Positions 8,244 through 14,733 of a DNA stretch of 35,525 nt are shown here, in pieces. Both the position numbers and the translations under genes were made by a program. The stretch is from JANNYA01 sp031409855. GTDB taxonomy: Bacteria > Pseudomonadota > Gammaproteobacteria > Xanthomonadales > SZUA-5. The first letter of the stretch is position 1; each line of letters opens with the position of its first letter. The DNA is taken from NCBI GenBank assembly GCA_031409855.1, contig JANNYA010000126.1:1-35525 (forward strand), written 5' to 3'. The notes under the pieces were generated by a model. The model made no database searches and was not told the DNA's origin. It worked only from the letters and a program-made list of their open reading frames with translations.

Positions 8244-9268
8244 TGCTGGCACTCGTGGCCGACATTGGCGGTACCAATGCACGTTTTGCGTTGACTGATT
8301 TAAAAGCGCAGACGCCGGTCATTTTGCATGAAAAATCCCTGCCCGCAGCCGATTTTGCTAGCTTGCAACATGCCGCCGAGCATTATCTTAGCGGCGTTCA
8401 TAGCCAGCCTAAGTTTGCGGCAATCGCCCTCGCCTCGCCGGTGTCTGGCGATGAAATACGCCTGACCAACCGAGCCTGGTCGTTTAGTCAGCGCGAATTG
8501 CAGGCAGCGCTAAAGCTGGAAAAGCTCACCGTGCTCAATGATTTTGGCGCAGTTGCGCATGCGGTTGCGGCATTTACTGAGGCGGATCGCGTTGTGCTTT
8601 ATGGCGATGCGAATGCTGAGCTGACCGGCCCGATTAGCGTTATTGGCCCCGGCACGGGCTTGGGCGTGGCGCTGTTGGTTGGCGGCGCGAAATATGGCTC
8701 GGCGCTTTCTGCTGAGTGTTTTGCCGAGGCAAAACAAATGCGCGAATGGCACGTGGTGGAAACCGAAGGTGGGCACGTCAGCTATGCGCCGCTGGGTGAA
8801 GAAGAACACGCGATTGCGCGCTGGTTTAACGCGCGCTTTGGCCGCACCTCAAACGAACGTTTGCTCAGTGGCGCTGGGCTTTCGCATATCGATGCGGCAC
8901 TTTCCGGTAGCGAGCACCCAAGCTTGCAGGCCGCCCAGCAACCGCTGCGCGAGGCTGCCGAGATTGTCGCCGCTGCCCTTGACGGACACGATCTGTTGGC
9001 GCGCAAAACGCTAGCGCGATTTTGTGCCGTGCTAGGCAGTGTCGCGGGCGACACCGCGCTGATCCACGGTGCACGAACCGTGGTGATTGCCGGCGGCATC
9101 GTGCCGCGCTTTATTCCGTTTTTGCGAACCAGTGCATTTCGCGAGCGTTTTTTAGCCAAAGGCCGGTTTGCGGCGTATCTGGAATCGGTGGCAATCCACG
9201 TTGTTACGCATCCGCATCCCGGCTTACTGGGTGCAGCGGTGGCGTTGCGGGCGACGCGGGAATTTTAG
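8243..9268 (+). CDS. glk: glucokinase
   Basis: A 341-residue glucokinase of the bacterial Glk type (not ROK), phosphorylating glucose to glucose-6-phosphate with ATP. The N-terminal phosphate loop is ADIGGTNARFAL (6-17). The catalytic base lies in VLNDFGA (N99, D100), the second phosphate loop is IGPGTGLGVA (134-143), and the sugar-binding motif is ETEGGHVSYAP (173-183). Between the second loop and the EGGH motif is a stretch (about 152-168, SALSAECFAEAKQMREW) that seems longer than usual. C-terminal VIAGGIVPRF and HPHPGLLGAAVAL fit the family. Coupled to edd through a TAATG overlap, it feeds the same route of glucose breakdown. Confidence 0.94.
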   Translation: MLALVADIGGTNARFALTDLKAQTPVILHEKSLPAADFASLQHAAEHYLSGVHSQPKFAAIALASPVSGDEIRLTNRAWSFSQRELQAALKLEKLTVLNDFGAVAHAVAAFTEADRVVLYGDANAELTGPISVIGPGTGLGVALLVGGAKYGSALSAECFAEAKQMREWHVVETEGGHVSYAPLGEEEHAIARWFNARFGRTSNERLLSGAGLSHIDAALSGSEHPSLQAAQQPLREAAEIVAAALDGHDLLARKTLARFCAVLGSVAGDTALIHGARTVVIAGGIVPRFIPFLRTSAFRERFLAKGRFAAYLESVAIHVVTHPHPGLLGAAVALRATREF

Positions 9269-9277
9269 TCGGTCAAT

Positions 9278-10006
9278 TTATGCCTGCGTACTTTTATTAG
9301 CCACCGCATAAATATCCGCCGCTTCCAGCACTGCACCGCATTCACCGCGCTTAGCCAAGCCAAAATGCGCAATGCCAAAGCGGGCGATATTGAGCATGGC
9401 ATGGGCAACCGATTCCGTCGTCAAAACGTGTTTAGGAAATAGTCGGCGCAGCAACGGCAACAGCGGTGCGGTGACGGTGTAAAGCAGCCGGTAAGACGTG
9501 GTTTTAGAACGCGCGCCATGCAGCGGCACAATCACGCCAGGGCGAAACATCACCGCCGCCTTGAACGGCAGGCACATGAGCGCGTTTTCTGTGCGCCCCT
9601 TAACCCGCGCCCACATACTTCGGCCCTGTTCGCTGCTGTCCGTGCCCGCGCCAGAAACATAGATAAAAGTCATTTGCGGATTTAGCTTTGCCAGAAATTC
9701 GGCCACAGCCAGTGTCAGATCATAGGTCAGTTGCGTGTAACGCGCTTCGTCCATGCCGCCGGAGGACACGCCCAAACAAAAGAAGCAGGCGTCATAGCCT
9801 TGAAGCTCGGATTTAATTTTTTGAGTCGTCGGTTCGGCGAAGCTGCGCAGCAGATCTGGCAGCACCAGATCGCGCAGTTTTGCTTGCTGGATATCGCCTG
9901 CACTGCGGCCGACCGTCATGATTGAAGCCACGTCCGATGCCGCTAAACACGCACGCAACACACCCTGCCCAACCATGCCGCTGGTGCCAAAGATCAAAAC
10001 ATTCAT
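9278..10006 (-). CDS. NAD(P)-binding Rossmann-fold protein (atypical SDR)
   Basis: A 242-residue protein starting MNVLIFGTSGMVGQGVLRAC, an N-terminal Rossmann fold with the TGxxGxxG-like nucleotide motif of atypical short-chain dehydrogenase/epimerase proteins (HTATIP2/TIP30-like). FFCLGVSSGGMDEARY and TFIYVSGAGTDSSEQGRSMWARVKGRTENAL follow the usual strand 4-5 layout. The classic Tyr-x-x-x-Lys is not present in its usual form; W-A-R-V-K occupies the place. The substrate is unknown. The open frame runs 23 codons further upstream, but the ATG at 10006 has AAGGAAA upstream and begins directly with the Rossmann strand. It converges with glk, 9 bases apart. Confidence 0.82.
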   Translation of the reverse strand: MNVLIFGTSGMVGQGVLRACLAASDVASIMTVGRSAGDIQQAKLRDLVLPDLLRSFAEPTTQKIKSELQGYDACFFCLGVSSGGMDEARYTQLTYDLTLAVAEFLAKLNPQMTFIYVSGAGTDSSEQGRSMWARVKGRTENALMCLPFKAAVMFRPGVIVPLHGARSKTTSYRLLYTVTAPLLPLLRRLFPKHVLTTESVAHAMLNIARFGIAHFGLAKRGECGAVLEAADIYAVANKSTQA

Positions 10007-10084
10007 GCGGATTTTCCTTGCCAATTTTGAGCACGATTTTATTAGGCGTTTAAAAACATGCCAATTCAAGACCATGCATGCGCG

Positions 10085-10477
10085 CTAAAGCAACATAAAA
10101 TTTCTCGCTAAGCCATGCCCTGATTTCGCCAAGCGATCATCATTGGTCCAAAGCGCTGTACATTGATGGTGTTGCGCACAGGCAAGATGCAGCGCATCAG
10201 GCGTTTTCAAGCTAAATCGAGCGCGCAGTTGTGCGGCCATAAGAAACACTGATTCCGGCATGTCCAACAGCTGTAGCTGCGAAAGCGCTGTTTCAAAATA
10301 GCGTTGTAAAACTAGGTCTCCTGACTTTATTGGCTTGACTAGACACTCAAGTTTCACCAATGACGATATGGCGAATTGATGCGGGCCAAAGTGCGTCATG
10401 GCTTCGCGCATAGACCTACCCAATATTCCGTCATGTTCCACGGCATAAATCACTAGACAACTATCCAAATAAATCAT
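10085..10477 (-). CDS. vapC: VapC-like PIN-domain toxin ribonuclease
   Basis: A 130-residue PIN-domain protein, normal size for VapC toxins, which are Mg2+-dependent ribonucleases. The acidic active-site set is visible: D5 in MIYLDSCLVIYAVE, E44 in SLVKLECLV, D94 in KTPDALHLA, and D113/D114 in WTNDDRLAK. The frame is open for 30 codons further upstream, but that part overlaps the antitoxin gene in another frame. The ATG at 10477 overlaps the antitoxin stop in the 4-base ATGA arrangement typical of vapBC operons. It is transcribed after its antitoxin. The RNA target cannot be told from sequence. Confidence 0.92.
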   Translation of the reverse strand: MIYLDSCLVIYAVEHDGILGRSMREAMTHFGPHQFAISSLVKLECLVKPIKSGDLVLQRYFETALSQLQLLDMPESVFLMAAQLRARFSLKTPDALHLACAQHHQCTALWTNDDRLAKSGHGLARNFMLL

Positions 10478-10728
10478 TCCCACGCAGCACGTTCTTCGCT
10501 GATGCCAAGCTCGATATCTGCGTGGCTGCGTCGCAAATGTGACGGCATCGGGTTTGTTTCTAGCCACTGCAAAAACCCAGGCTTAGAAGTTTCTATTTGC
10601 ACAGCTTGTGTGCGTACCAAGCGAACCACAGGTTCACCCCGGTTTGCTATAACCACCTCATCACCCGCCTGCACCAACTTGATCAGTTGAGAAAGTCGAT
10701 TTTTTGCTTCTAGGATATTAACTTGCAT
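10474..10728 (-). CDS. vapB: Phd/YefM-type antitoxin (VapB partner)
   Basis: An 84-residue antitoxin of the Phd/YefM family, with the N-terminal DNA-binding fold MQVNILEAKNRLSQLIKLVQ followed by GDEVVIANRGEPVVRLV. The C-terminal 35 residues (from about IETSKPGFL) are the expected disordered toxin-binding tail. ATG at 10728 is used; a GTG lies one codon upstream. The upstream region holds a good sigma-70 promoter whose spacer is a 17-bp palindrome, a likely site of autoregulation. The last four bases overlap the toxin start. Confidence 0.9.
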   Translation of the reverse strand: MQVNILEAKNRLSQLIKLVQAGDEVVIANRGEPVVRLVRTQAVQIETSKPGFLQWLETNPMPSHLRRSHADIELGISEERAAWE

Positions 10729-10759
10729 CACTTAGCGCCAGGATGTGAACCGTGCACTT

Positions 10760-10788
10760 ATTATAGCTGGCTAAGTTAGCCAGATCAA
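10760..10788 (-). promoter_or_regulatory. vapBC promoter
   Basis: Read on the minus strand, TTGATC (10788-10783) is separated by 17 bases from a perfect TATAAT (10765-10760). Transcription would start near 10753, about 25 bases before the antitoxin ATG. Both spacing and distance are as expected for a sigma-70 promoter. Confidence 0.75.
10767..10783. promoter_or_regulatory. palindromic operator candidate within the vapBC promoter
   Basis: CTGGCTA-AGT-TAGCCAG is a 17-bp inverted repeat with perfect 7-bp arms that fills the spacer between the -35 and -10 boxes. Antitoxins of this family bind palindromes overlapping their own promoter, so this is the likely operator. Binding itself is an inference. 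Confidence 0.65.
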
Positions 10789-10845
10789 AGAGTTTTAACG
10801 CATTGCGGTACTCTTGAAGTAACTTAAAACTTTAAAAAGTAAACC

Positions 10846-11496
10846 ATGAAATTTCGCACCCTCGTCATCCTTGGAATTATCGGATTTTTTGTCTGGAAAC
10901 ACCTCAATCCAGATCTAAGCAAACTGCGCCTGAAAGCCGGAATTGATCCGAATGACGTGGTGATGCTGAGCGTCGCAGAGTGCGGCACGATCTGCACTGA
11001 TCAAGCCAAAATGATCGAAAAGCGCGGCGTACGCGTTGTCAGCCACTACATTGACAGCGATCCCGGCAAGCAGCTTTGGCAAGCCATTGGCAGCCCGAAC
11101 TATTTTCCGAGCTTTCTCATTGGCAAGACGGTATTTAGCGGTGGACAACAAGATTTACGCAGTGTCTTGGTTGCGGAAATGGGGGATCGGGTGTTGCGTG
11201 CGGCCGAAAGAATTTACTTCTCCGTGCATTTCACGGAACAGAAATTACCGCTAGCCACACTTTACACCGCGCCCTGGTGCGGCTATTGCAAGGCGCTGCG
11301 CGCTGACTTGAAAGCGTCCGGTACGCCGTTCAAAGAAATCGATGTAGAAAGCCACAGCAGTCGAAGCACACTGACTGAAGTGATGGAAATCGGCGGTTAT
11401 CCGGCGGTTTATTTTGGCTATGACCGTTTGAATGGTGCGCCGAGTGATTTGGCAAACCAGATTCGTAGTCGAATTGCGGCGCAGCCATCAGGCTAA
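10846..11496 (+). CDS. membrane-anchored double thioredoxin-fold (glutaredoxin-like) protein
   Basis: A 216-residue protein with one N-terminal membrane segment (about 4-17), so the rest probably sits on one face of the membrane. The C-terminal half is clearly glutaredoxin-like: TLYTAPWCGYCKALRADL with redox pair C145-x-x-C148, then a GGYPAVYFG strand holding the cis-proline of the fold. The first half looks like a second, diverged copy of the fold: VVMLSVAECGTICTDQAKMI, with C46 and C50 spaced CxxxC rather than CxxC, then YFPSFLIGKTVFSGG with a proline at the cis-Pro position. It probably handles disulfides or glutathionylated partners. Ohr and a Rieske protein follow on the same strand. Confidence 0.8.
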   Translation: MKFRTLVILGIIGFFVWKHLNPDLSKLRLKAGIDPNDVVMLSVAECGTICTDQAKMIEKRGVRVVSHYIDSDPGKQLWQAIGSPNYFPSFLIGKTVFSGGQQDLRSVLVAEMGDRVLRAAERIYFSVHFTEQKLPLATLYTAPWCGYCKALRADLKASGTPFKEIDVESHSSRSTLTEVMEIGGYPAVYFGYDRLNGAPSDLANQIRSRIAAQPSG

Positions 11497-11561
11497 GTTT
11501 GTCTCGGCTGCCGCGCGACCACGCAAAATTCGACTTCAGGCCGCTGTGCGCCTATCCTTTA

Positions 11562-11582
11562 GCTCCCCATTTTTTTCGGAGC
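11562..11582 (+). promoter_or_regulatory. hairpin that could mask the ohr ribosome binding site
   Basis: GCTCC (11562-11566) is complementary to GGAGC (11578-11582), which contains the GGAG Shine-Dalgarno of ohr. The 5-bp stem closes an 11-base loop rich in T. It could reduce translation in the folded state, but a 5-bp stem is weak and no conservation data are available. Confidence 0.3.
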
Positions 11583-11586
11583 CACT

Positions 11587-12009
11587 ATGAAAATTCTCTA
11601 CACCGCGCACGCCAGTTCCAGCGAAGGCCGTGATGGCCACACCAAATCCATTGATGGCGTGATTGATTTGGCCTTATCTATGCCGAAAAGCATGGGCGGC
11701 TTGGGCAAAGAAGGTGCAACTAACCCGGAACAATTATTTGCCTGTGGCTATTCCGCGTGCTTTGGCGGTGCCGTTGCCCACGTGGCGAAACTGCAAAAGC
11801 GCCCGATTGCGCATGTCGAAGTCAACGCCGACGTCTCGATTGGCTTGAAAGAAGCGGGTGGATTGGGCTTGGCAGTGACTTTGAATGTGCGCATTCCCGA
11901 GCTAAGCCGCAGTGATGCTGAAGCGTTGGTCGCCGCCGCCCATGAAGTTTGCCCGTATTCGGTTGCGACGCGCGGCAATATCGTGGTGACACTGGTAGTG
12001 CTGGATTGA
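11587..12009 (+). CDS. ohr: organic hydroperoxide resistance peroxidase Ohr
   Basis: A 140-residue Ohr/OsmC-family thiol peroxidase that reduces organic and fatty-acid hydroperoxides, usually with lipoylated dihydrolipoamide as electron donor. The two catalytic cysteines are in place: C58 in GYSACFGGAVAHVA and C122 in HEVCPYSVATRGN. The glutamate E48 in NPEQLFACGY and the arginine in EGRDGHTKS complete the usual active-site network. An extra cysteine, C53, is also present. The C-terminal TRGNIVVTLVV is diagnostic of Ohr over OsmC. GGAG precedes the ATG. No OhrR regulator gene is adjacent. The stop overlaps a possible TTG start of the following Rieske gene. Confidence 0.95.
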   Translation: MKILYTAHASSSEGRDGHTKSIDGVIDLALSMPKSMGGLGKEGATNPEQLFACGYSACFGGAVAHVAKLQKRPIAHVEVNADVSIGLKEAGGLGLAVTLNVRIPELSRSDAEALVAAAHEVCPYSVATRGNIVVTLVVLD

Positions 12010-12386
12010 ACGATAGCCGCACGTCGACCGTGGCTTTAGCCGCACCGCCAAACGTGAATAAAAGCGTCAATGCCGCCGCACCTCTGTGCGCGTTGCATGA
12101 CATTCCCGATGGCGGCGCGATTGAGCTTGATCACGCCGGGGATTCGCTGGTGGCGATACGCTACGGCGCGCAGGTTTATGTGTATCAGAACATCTGCCCG
12201 CATGCTGGGCGCGCGCTGAACTGGGCACCGGGCCGATTTTTGTTGAGCCTAGGCCAGCTGGTTTGCGCTGCGCACGGGGCTGCATTCAAGCCGGAAAATG
12301 GCGAATGCATAGGTGGCCCATGTCGTGGCCAGAGTTTGACCAAAGTTGCGGTGTATTTAGAGCACGATCAGGTTTACGCGCACTAA
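12006..12386 (+). CDS. small Rieske [2Fe-2S] ferredoxin-like protein
   Basis: About 126 residues with a complete Rieske cluster site: C64-x-H66 in NICPHAGRAL and C87-x-x-H90 in LVCAAHGAAF, followed by GECIGGPCRGQSL, the usual third loop. The protein is a lone Rieske domain, like ferredoxin subunits or the small nitrite-reductase NirD type, with no membrane anchor, so it is probably a soluble electron carrier. The start is uncertain. TTG at 12006 overlaps the ohr stop as TTGA and suggests coupling; in-frame GTG codons at 12030 and 12054 are alternatives. Its partner oxygenase or reductase is not in the window. Confidence 0.85.
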   Translation: MNDSRTSTVALAAPPNVNKSVNAAAPLCALHDIPDGGAIELDHAGDSLVAIRYGAQVYVYQNICPHAGRALNWAPGRFLLSLGQLVCAAHGAAFKPENGECIGGPCRGQSLTKVAVYLEHDQVYAH

Positions 12387-12464
12387 TTTTGCGCAGTTAG
12401 CTCCTAGGCACCACCGCCCCAACAAACCTGTGTGGCACTTGCCCACAAACACCTGAGAACCAAG

Positions 12465-13751
12465 ATGAACTTTATCGAATTAGTAAAACCTTATCTAACG
12501 CCAGCGCTGATGCAAAAAGCCGCCGCGTGGTTAGGTGAATCCGAATCCGGCGTCAGCAAAGCACTGTCGGCAATATTTCCGACCGTAATGGCCGCAATCC
12601 AAAGCAAGGCGGACAACCGTGGCTTTATCGAGGCGCTTGGCGGCCTGCTTGCCAGCCCGAATTTAAATGCGAGCGGCATTTTGAATGACGTAAGCAGTGT
12701 TTTTAATGCCAATAATGCCAGCAGCGGCACTGGGGAATTGGGCGCTTCGTTATTGAGTTCGCTTTTTGGTGACAAACAACAAGCACTCGGGCAAGCCATT
12801 TCGCAGCACGCGGGGATCGGCATCGGCTCGGTTGGAAAATTACTAGGTGCAAGCGCCCCGGTGCTGCTGGCGCAGTTAGAGACGCAAAGTAAAGCTGCGG
12901 GCAGTCTGGGCGCATTGATGGCACTTTTAGGCGCACAGAAATCCACGCTGATCGCGAGTATTCCTGGCGGCATTGGCGCAGCGGCGGGTTTGAGCGGCGT
13001 TAGCGCGGCAAGTGCTGCCTCCAGTTTCAGCGCTAATAGCCGCACCGAGGCGAAATCAGGCGGTTTTCCACTTTGGCTGATCCCATTGCTGGCACTGTTG
13101 GGTATCGGCTTATGGTGGTTTTTAAAGGCGGGCCCTACCCAGGAGCGCGTTAGTGTGAACCAACCGGTGCCGCCGCTTGAGTCACCCGTGCAGCAGCCAA
13201 CGAACATAGACGCAGCGACGCCAGCAGTAAATACACCGGCAGTAGCAATTCCACCACCAACCGCCACAGATCCAACTGCAGTAGGGGAACTCAATGGTTT
13301 TATTGCGCGCGGTCTACCGGGCAATGTGACGATCGATATCCCAAGCGCGGGATCTGAAGCAAAAATTTTGGACTTCATTGAAGATCAAAGCCAAGTTATT
13401 GATAAGGAAACTTGGTTTGAGTTAGACCGCATCTTGTTTGATAGCGACACCGCCAGCTTGCGATCAGAATCCAGTGCGCAAATCGGCCATATCGCAGCAA
13501 TATTGCAGGCCTTTCCCAACGTCCAGCTTAAAATTGGCGGGTATACCGACAACTCGGGCGACGCGGCTGGAAATCTCAAACTGTCTGCCGACCGCGCCAA
13601 CTCGGTGATGAATGCCATCGCCGCGCTCGGCATAGATTCGGCGCGGCTAAAGGCCGAAGGTTACGGCCCAGAACACCCGGTGGCAGATAATGCAACAGAA
13701 AAAGGTCGCCAGCAAAATCGCCGAGTTTCGGCGCGCGTAACGGCGAAATAA
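12465..13751 (+). CDS. DUF937-OmpA-C fusion membrane protein
   Basis: A 428-residue protein in three parts. Residues 1 to about 190 are a helical, alanine/glycine/serine-rich DUF937-type domain (SGVSKALSAIFPTVMAAIQ, ASLLSSLFGDKQQALGQAI). One transmembrane helix follows (about 201-221, LWLIPLLALLGIGLWWFL), then a proline-rich linker. The end, about 315-427, is an OmpA-like peptidoglycan-binding domain (RILFDSDTASLR, GYTDNSGDAAGN, LSADRANSVMNAIAALGI, NRRVSARV). The C-terminus should lie in the periplasm on peptidoglycan, and the DUF937 part in the cytoplasm. The ATG at 12465 begins MNFIELVKPYL as in DUF937 proteins; an in-frame GTG at 12432 is less likely. Function is unknown. Confidence 0.85.
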   Translation: MNFIELVKPYLTPALMQKAAAWLGESESGVSKALSAIFPTVMAAIQSKADNRGFIEALGGLLASPNLNASGILNDVSSVFNANNASSGTGELGASLLSSLFGDKQQALGQAISQHAGIGIGSVGKLLGASAPVLLAQLETQSKAAGSLGALMALLGAQKSTLIASIPGGIGAAAGLSGVSAASAASSFSANSRTEAKSGGFPLWLIPLLALLGIGLWWFLKAGPTQERVSVNQPVPPLESPVQQPTNIDAATPAVNTPAVAIPPPTATDPTAVGELNGFIARGLPGNVTIDIPSAGSEAKILDFIEDQSQVIDKETWFELDRILFDSDTASLRSESSAQIGHIAAILQAFPNVQLKIGGYTDNSGDAAGNLKLSADRANSVMNAIAALGIDSARLKAEGYGPEHPVADNATEKGRQQNRRVSARVTAK

Positions 13752-13768
13752 TGCAAGCGCAGGTGCCA

Positions 13769-13808
13769 TTCAAACTGACGGATCGTCATTCAAACTGACG
13801 GATCGTCA
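13769..13808 (+). repeat. 20-bp tandem repeat, two perfect copies
   Basis: ATTCAAACTGACGGATCGTC occurs at 13769-13788 and again at 13789-13808. A related 17-bp unit (ATTCAAACACGGTCGTT when rotated) forms three tandem copies just before the second copy of the hairpin element at 23334-23384. Confidence 0.9.
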
Positions 13809-13928
13809 TCCCCGAATGTTTTAGTCGGGGATCCAGCCTGCACTTGCGCAAAGTACAGCTCATTGCAATGGTACAACGTCAAAACAAGCGCCCTGGATTC
13901 CCGCCAAAAGCACGCGGGAATGACGAAC
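13803..13928. repeat. paired inverted REP element, copy 1
   Basis: The left arm (13803-13834, 32 bases) contains the stem CCCCGA...TCGGGG. The right arm (13893-13928, 36 bases) contains CCCGC...GCGGG and ends GGGAATGACGA, roughly complementary to the left end TCGTCATCCCC. The left arm is identical to 23395-23426, and the right arm differs from 23462-23497 at two bases. The 58-base middle differs from that of copy 2. Confidence 0.85.
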
Positions 13929-14006
13929 TCAGAGCGCCGCCTCATTAAACTCGAATCAGCGAAAATTACCGAGATTCCCCGTCAGTTTGAATGGCACTGT
14001 CAGACG

Positions 14007-14723
14007 CTAACTCCGACCGGCCTGCGATGTCAGCATGCGGCCCAAAGTCGCGCTTAACTCATCTGCCGTTGACCAACTCTGCGGCACCCTAAATGCTTGC
14101 GCGCGCACCGGGCCTCGCGTGGCAATCACCACGTTGTTAAGCCCTTCCCAATCTTGAAATGAGTGGCAATTGCCAAAAGCGCTGAAAATTTTGCCGCAGC
14201 GTTCCAGATAGCGCGGTGAAAACGGCACGAGATTAAAAACTGCGACGCCACCGGGTGCTAATGCCCGATGGCAATTGCGGTAAAAGCTAGGCGTGCAGAG
14301 AGCTTCCGGCAAACCCTCTCGGTCATAACCATCCACTAAAATCACGTCAAAATTCCGGTTTTGATAGATAAAATCGCTACCATCTGCAATGGCGATATTG
14401 AATCGGTCACTGTCTTTTGGAATCGCAAAGCTATCGCGCAACTGCACAACGTGCGGGCTTATTTCAGCAATTTGAATTTCGCAACACAGATAGTTATGGC
14501 AAAACTTCGCGAGCGAGCCACCGCCCAAGCCGATCATGGCAATGCGCTTTGGGTTTGCGTTGAACAGCAAAAACCCCATCATCATGCGCGTGTATTCCAA
14601 ATCTAAGAAATACGGATCGCTCATGCGCATCGAGCTTTGCACGGCAGCATCGCTAAAATACAGGCACATATTTTCACCCTCCTCGACGATGTAGGGCGAT
14701 GGATTTAAATTTCGCTCTGACAT
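14007..14723 (-). CDS. spermidine-synthase-like class I SAM-fold protein
   Basis: A 238-residue Rossmann-fold protein of the spermidine synthase/fused methyltransferase group. Motif I is MIGLGGGSLAKF (64-73), the acidic end of strand 2 is IAEISP (85-90), ADGSDFIY follows (113-120), and VILVDGYDREGLPEALCTPSFYRNC corresponds to the catalytic region, where true spermidine synthases have an aspartate-rich loop. The N-terminal beta domain is short. Polyamine synthesis cannot be assumed, because many such proteins are methyltransferases or of unknown function. An in-frame ATG at 14753 overlaps the upstream gene; the ATG at 14723 fits the family start better, but neither has a strong ribosome binding site. 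It is the last gene of the moxR operon. Confidence 0.75.
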   Translation of the reverse strand: MSERNLNPSPYIVEEGENMCLYFSDAAVQSSMRMSDPYFLDLEYTRMMMGFLLFNANPKRIAMIGLGGGSLAKFCHNYLCCEIQIAEISPHVVQLRDSFAIPKDSDRFNIAIADGSDFIYQNRNFDVILVDGYDREGLPEALCTPSFYRNCHRALAPGGVAVFNLVPFSPRYLERCGKIFSAFGNCHSFQDWEGLNNVVIATRGPVRAQAFRVPQSWSTADELSATLGRMLTSQAGRS

Positions 14724-14733
14724 ATTCACTTGC

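Larger units (their letters stand above)
13763..13997. repeat. repeat-rich intergenic element bounded by 19-bp perfect inverted repeats
   Basis: GTGCCATTCAAACTGACGG at 13763-13781 is the exact reverse complement of 13979-13997. Inside are a tandem duplication of a 20-bp unit and a paired-hairpin element (13803-13928) that also occurs at 23395-23497. The 235-bp layout resembles a MITE or a composite REP element. No transposase is encoded, and no clear target-site duplication is visible. Confidence 0.7.

Noticed and set aside
12491..13378. 295-residue open frame on the minus strand
   Set aside because: It lies wholly opposite the DUF937-OmpA gene, which has clear domains. Its proline/alanine/serine-rich product is a mirror of that gene's codon pattern.
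13803..13834. CCCCGA/TCGGGG hairpin as a rho-independent terminator
   Set aside because: No T-run follows on either strand, and the same hairpin recurs as one arm of a repeated element.
13863..14057. Open frame through the repeat block after the DUF937-OmpA gene
   Set aside because: It consists mainly of translated hairpin repeats and has no ribosome binding site.
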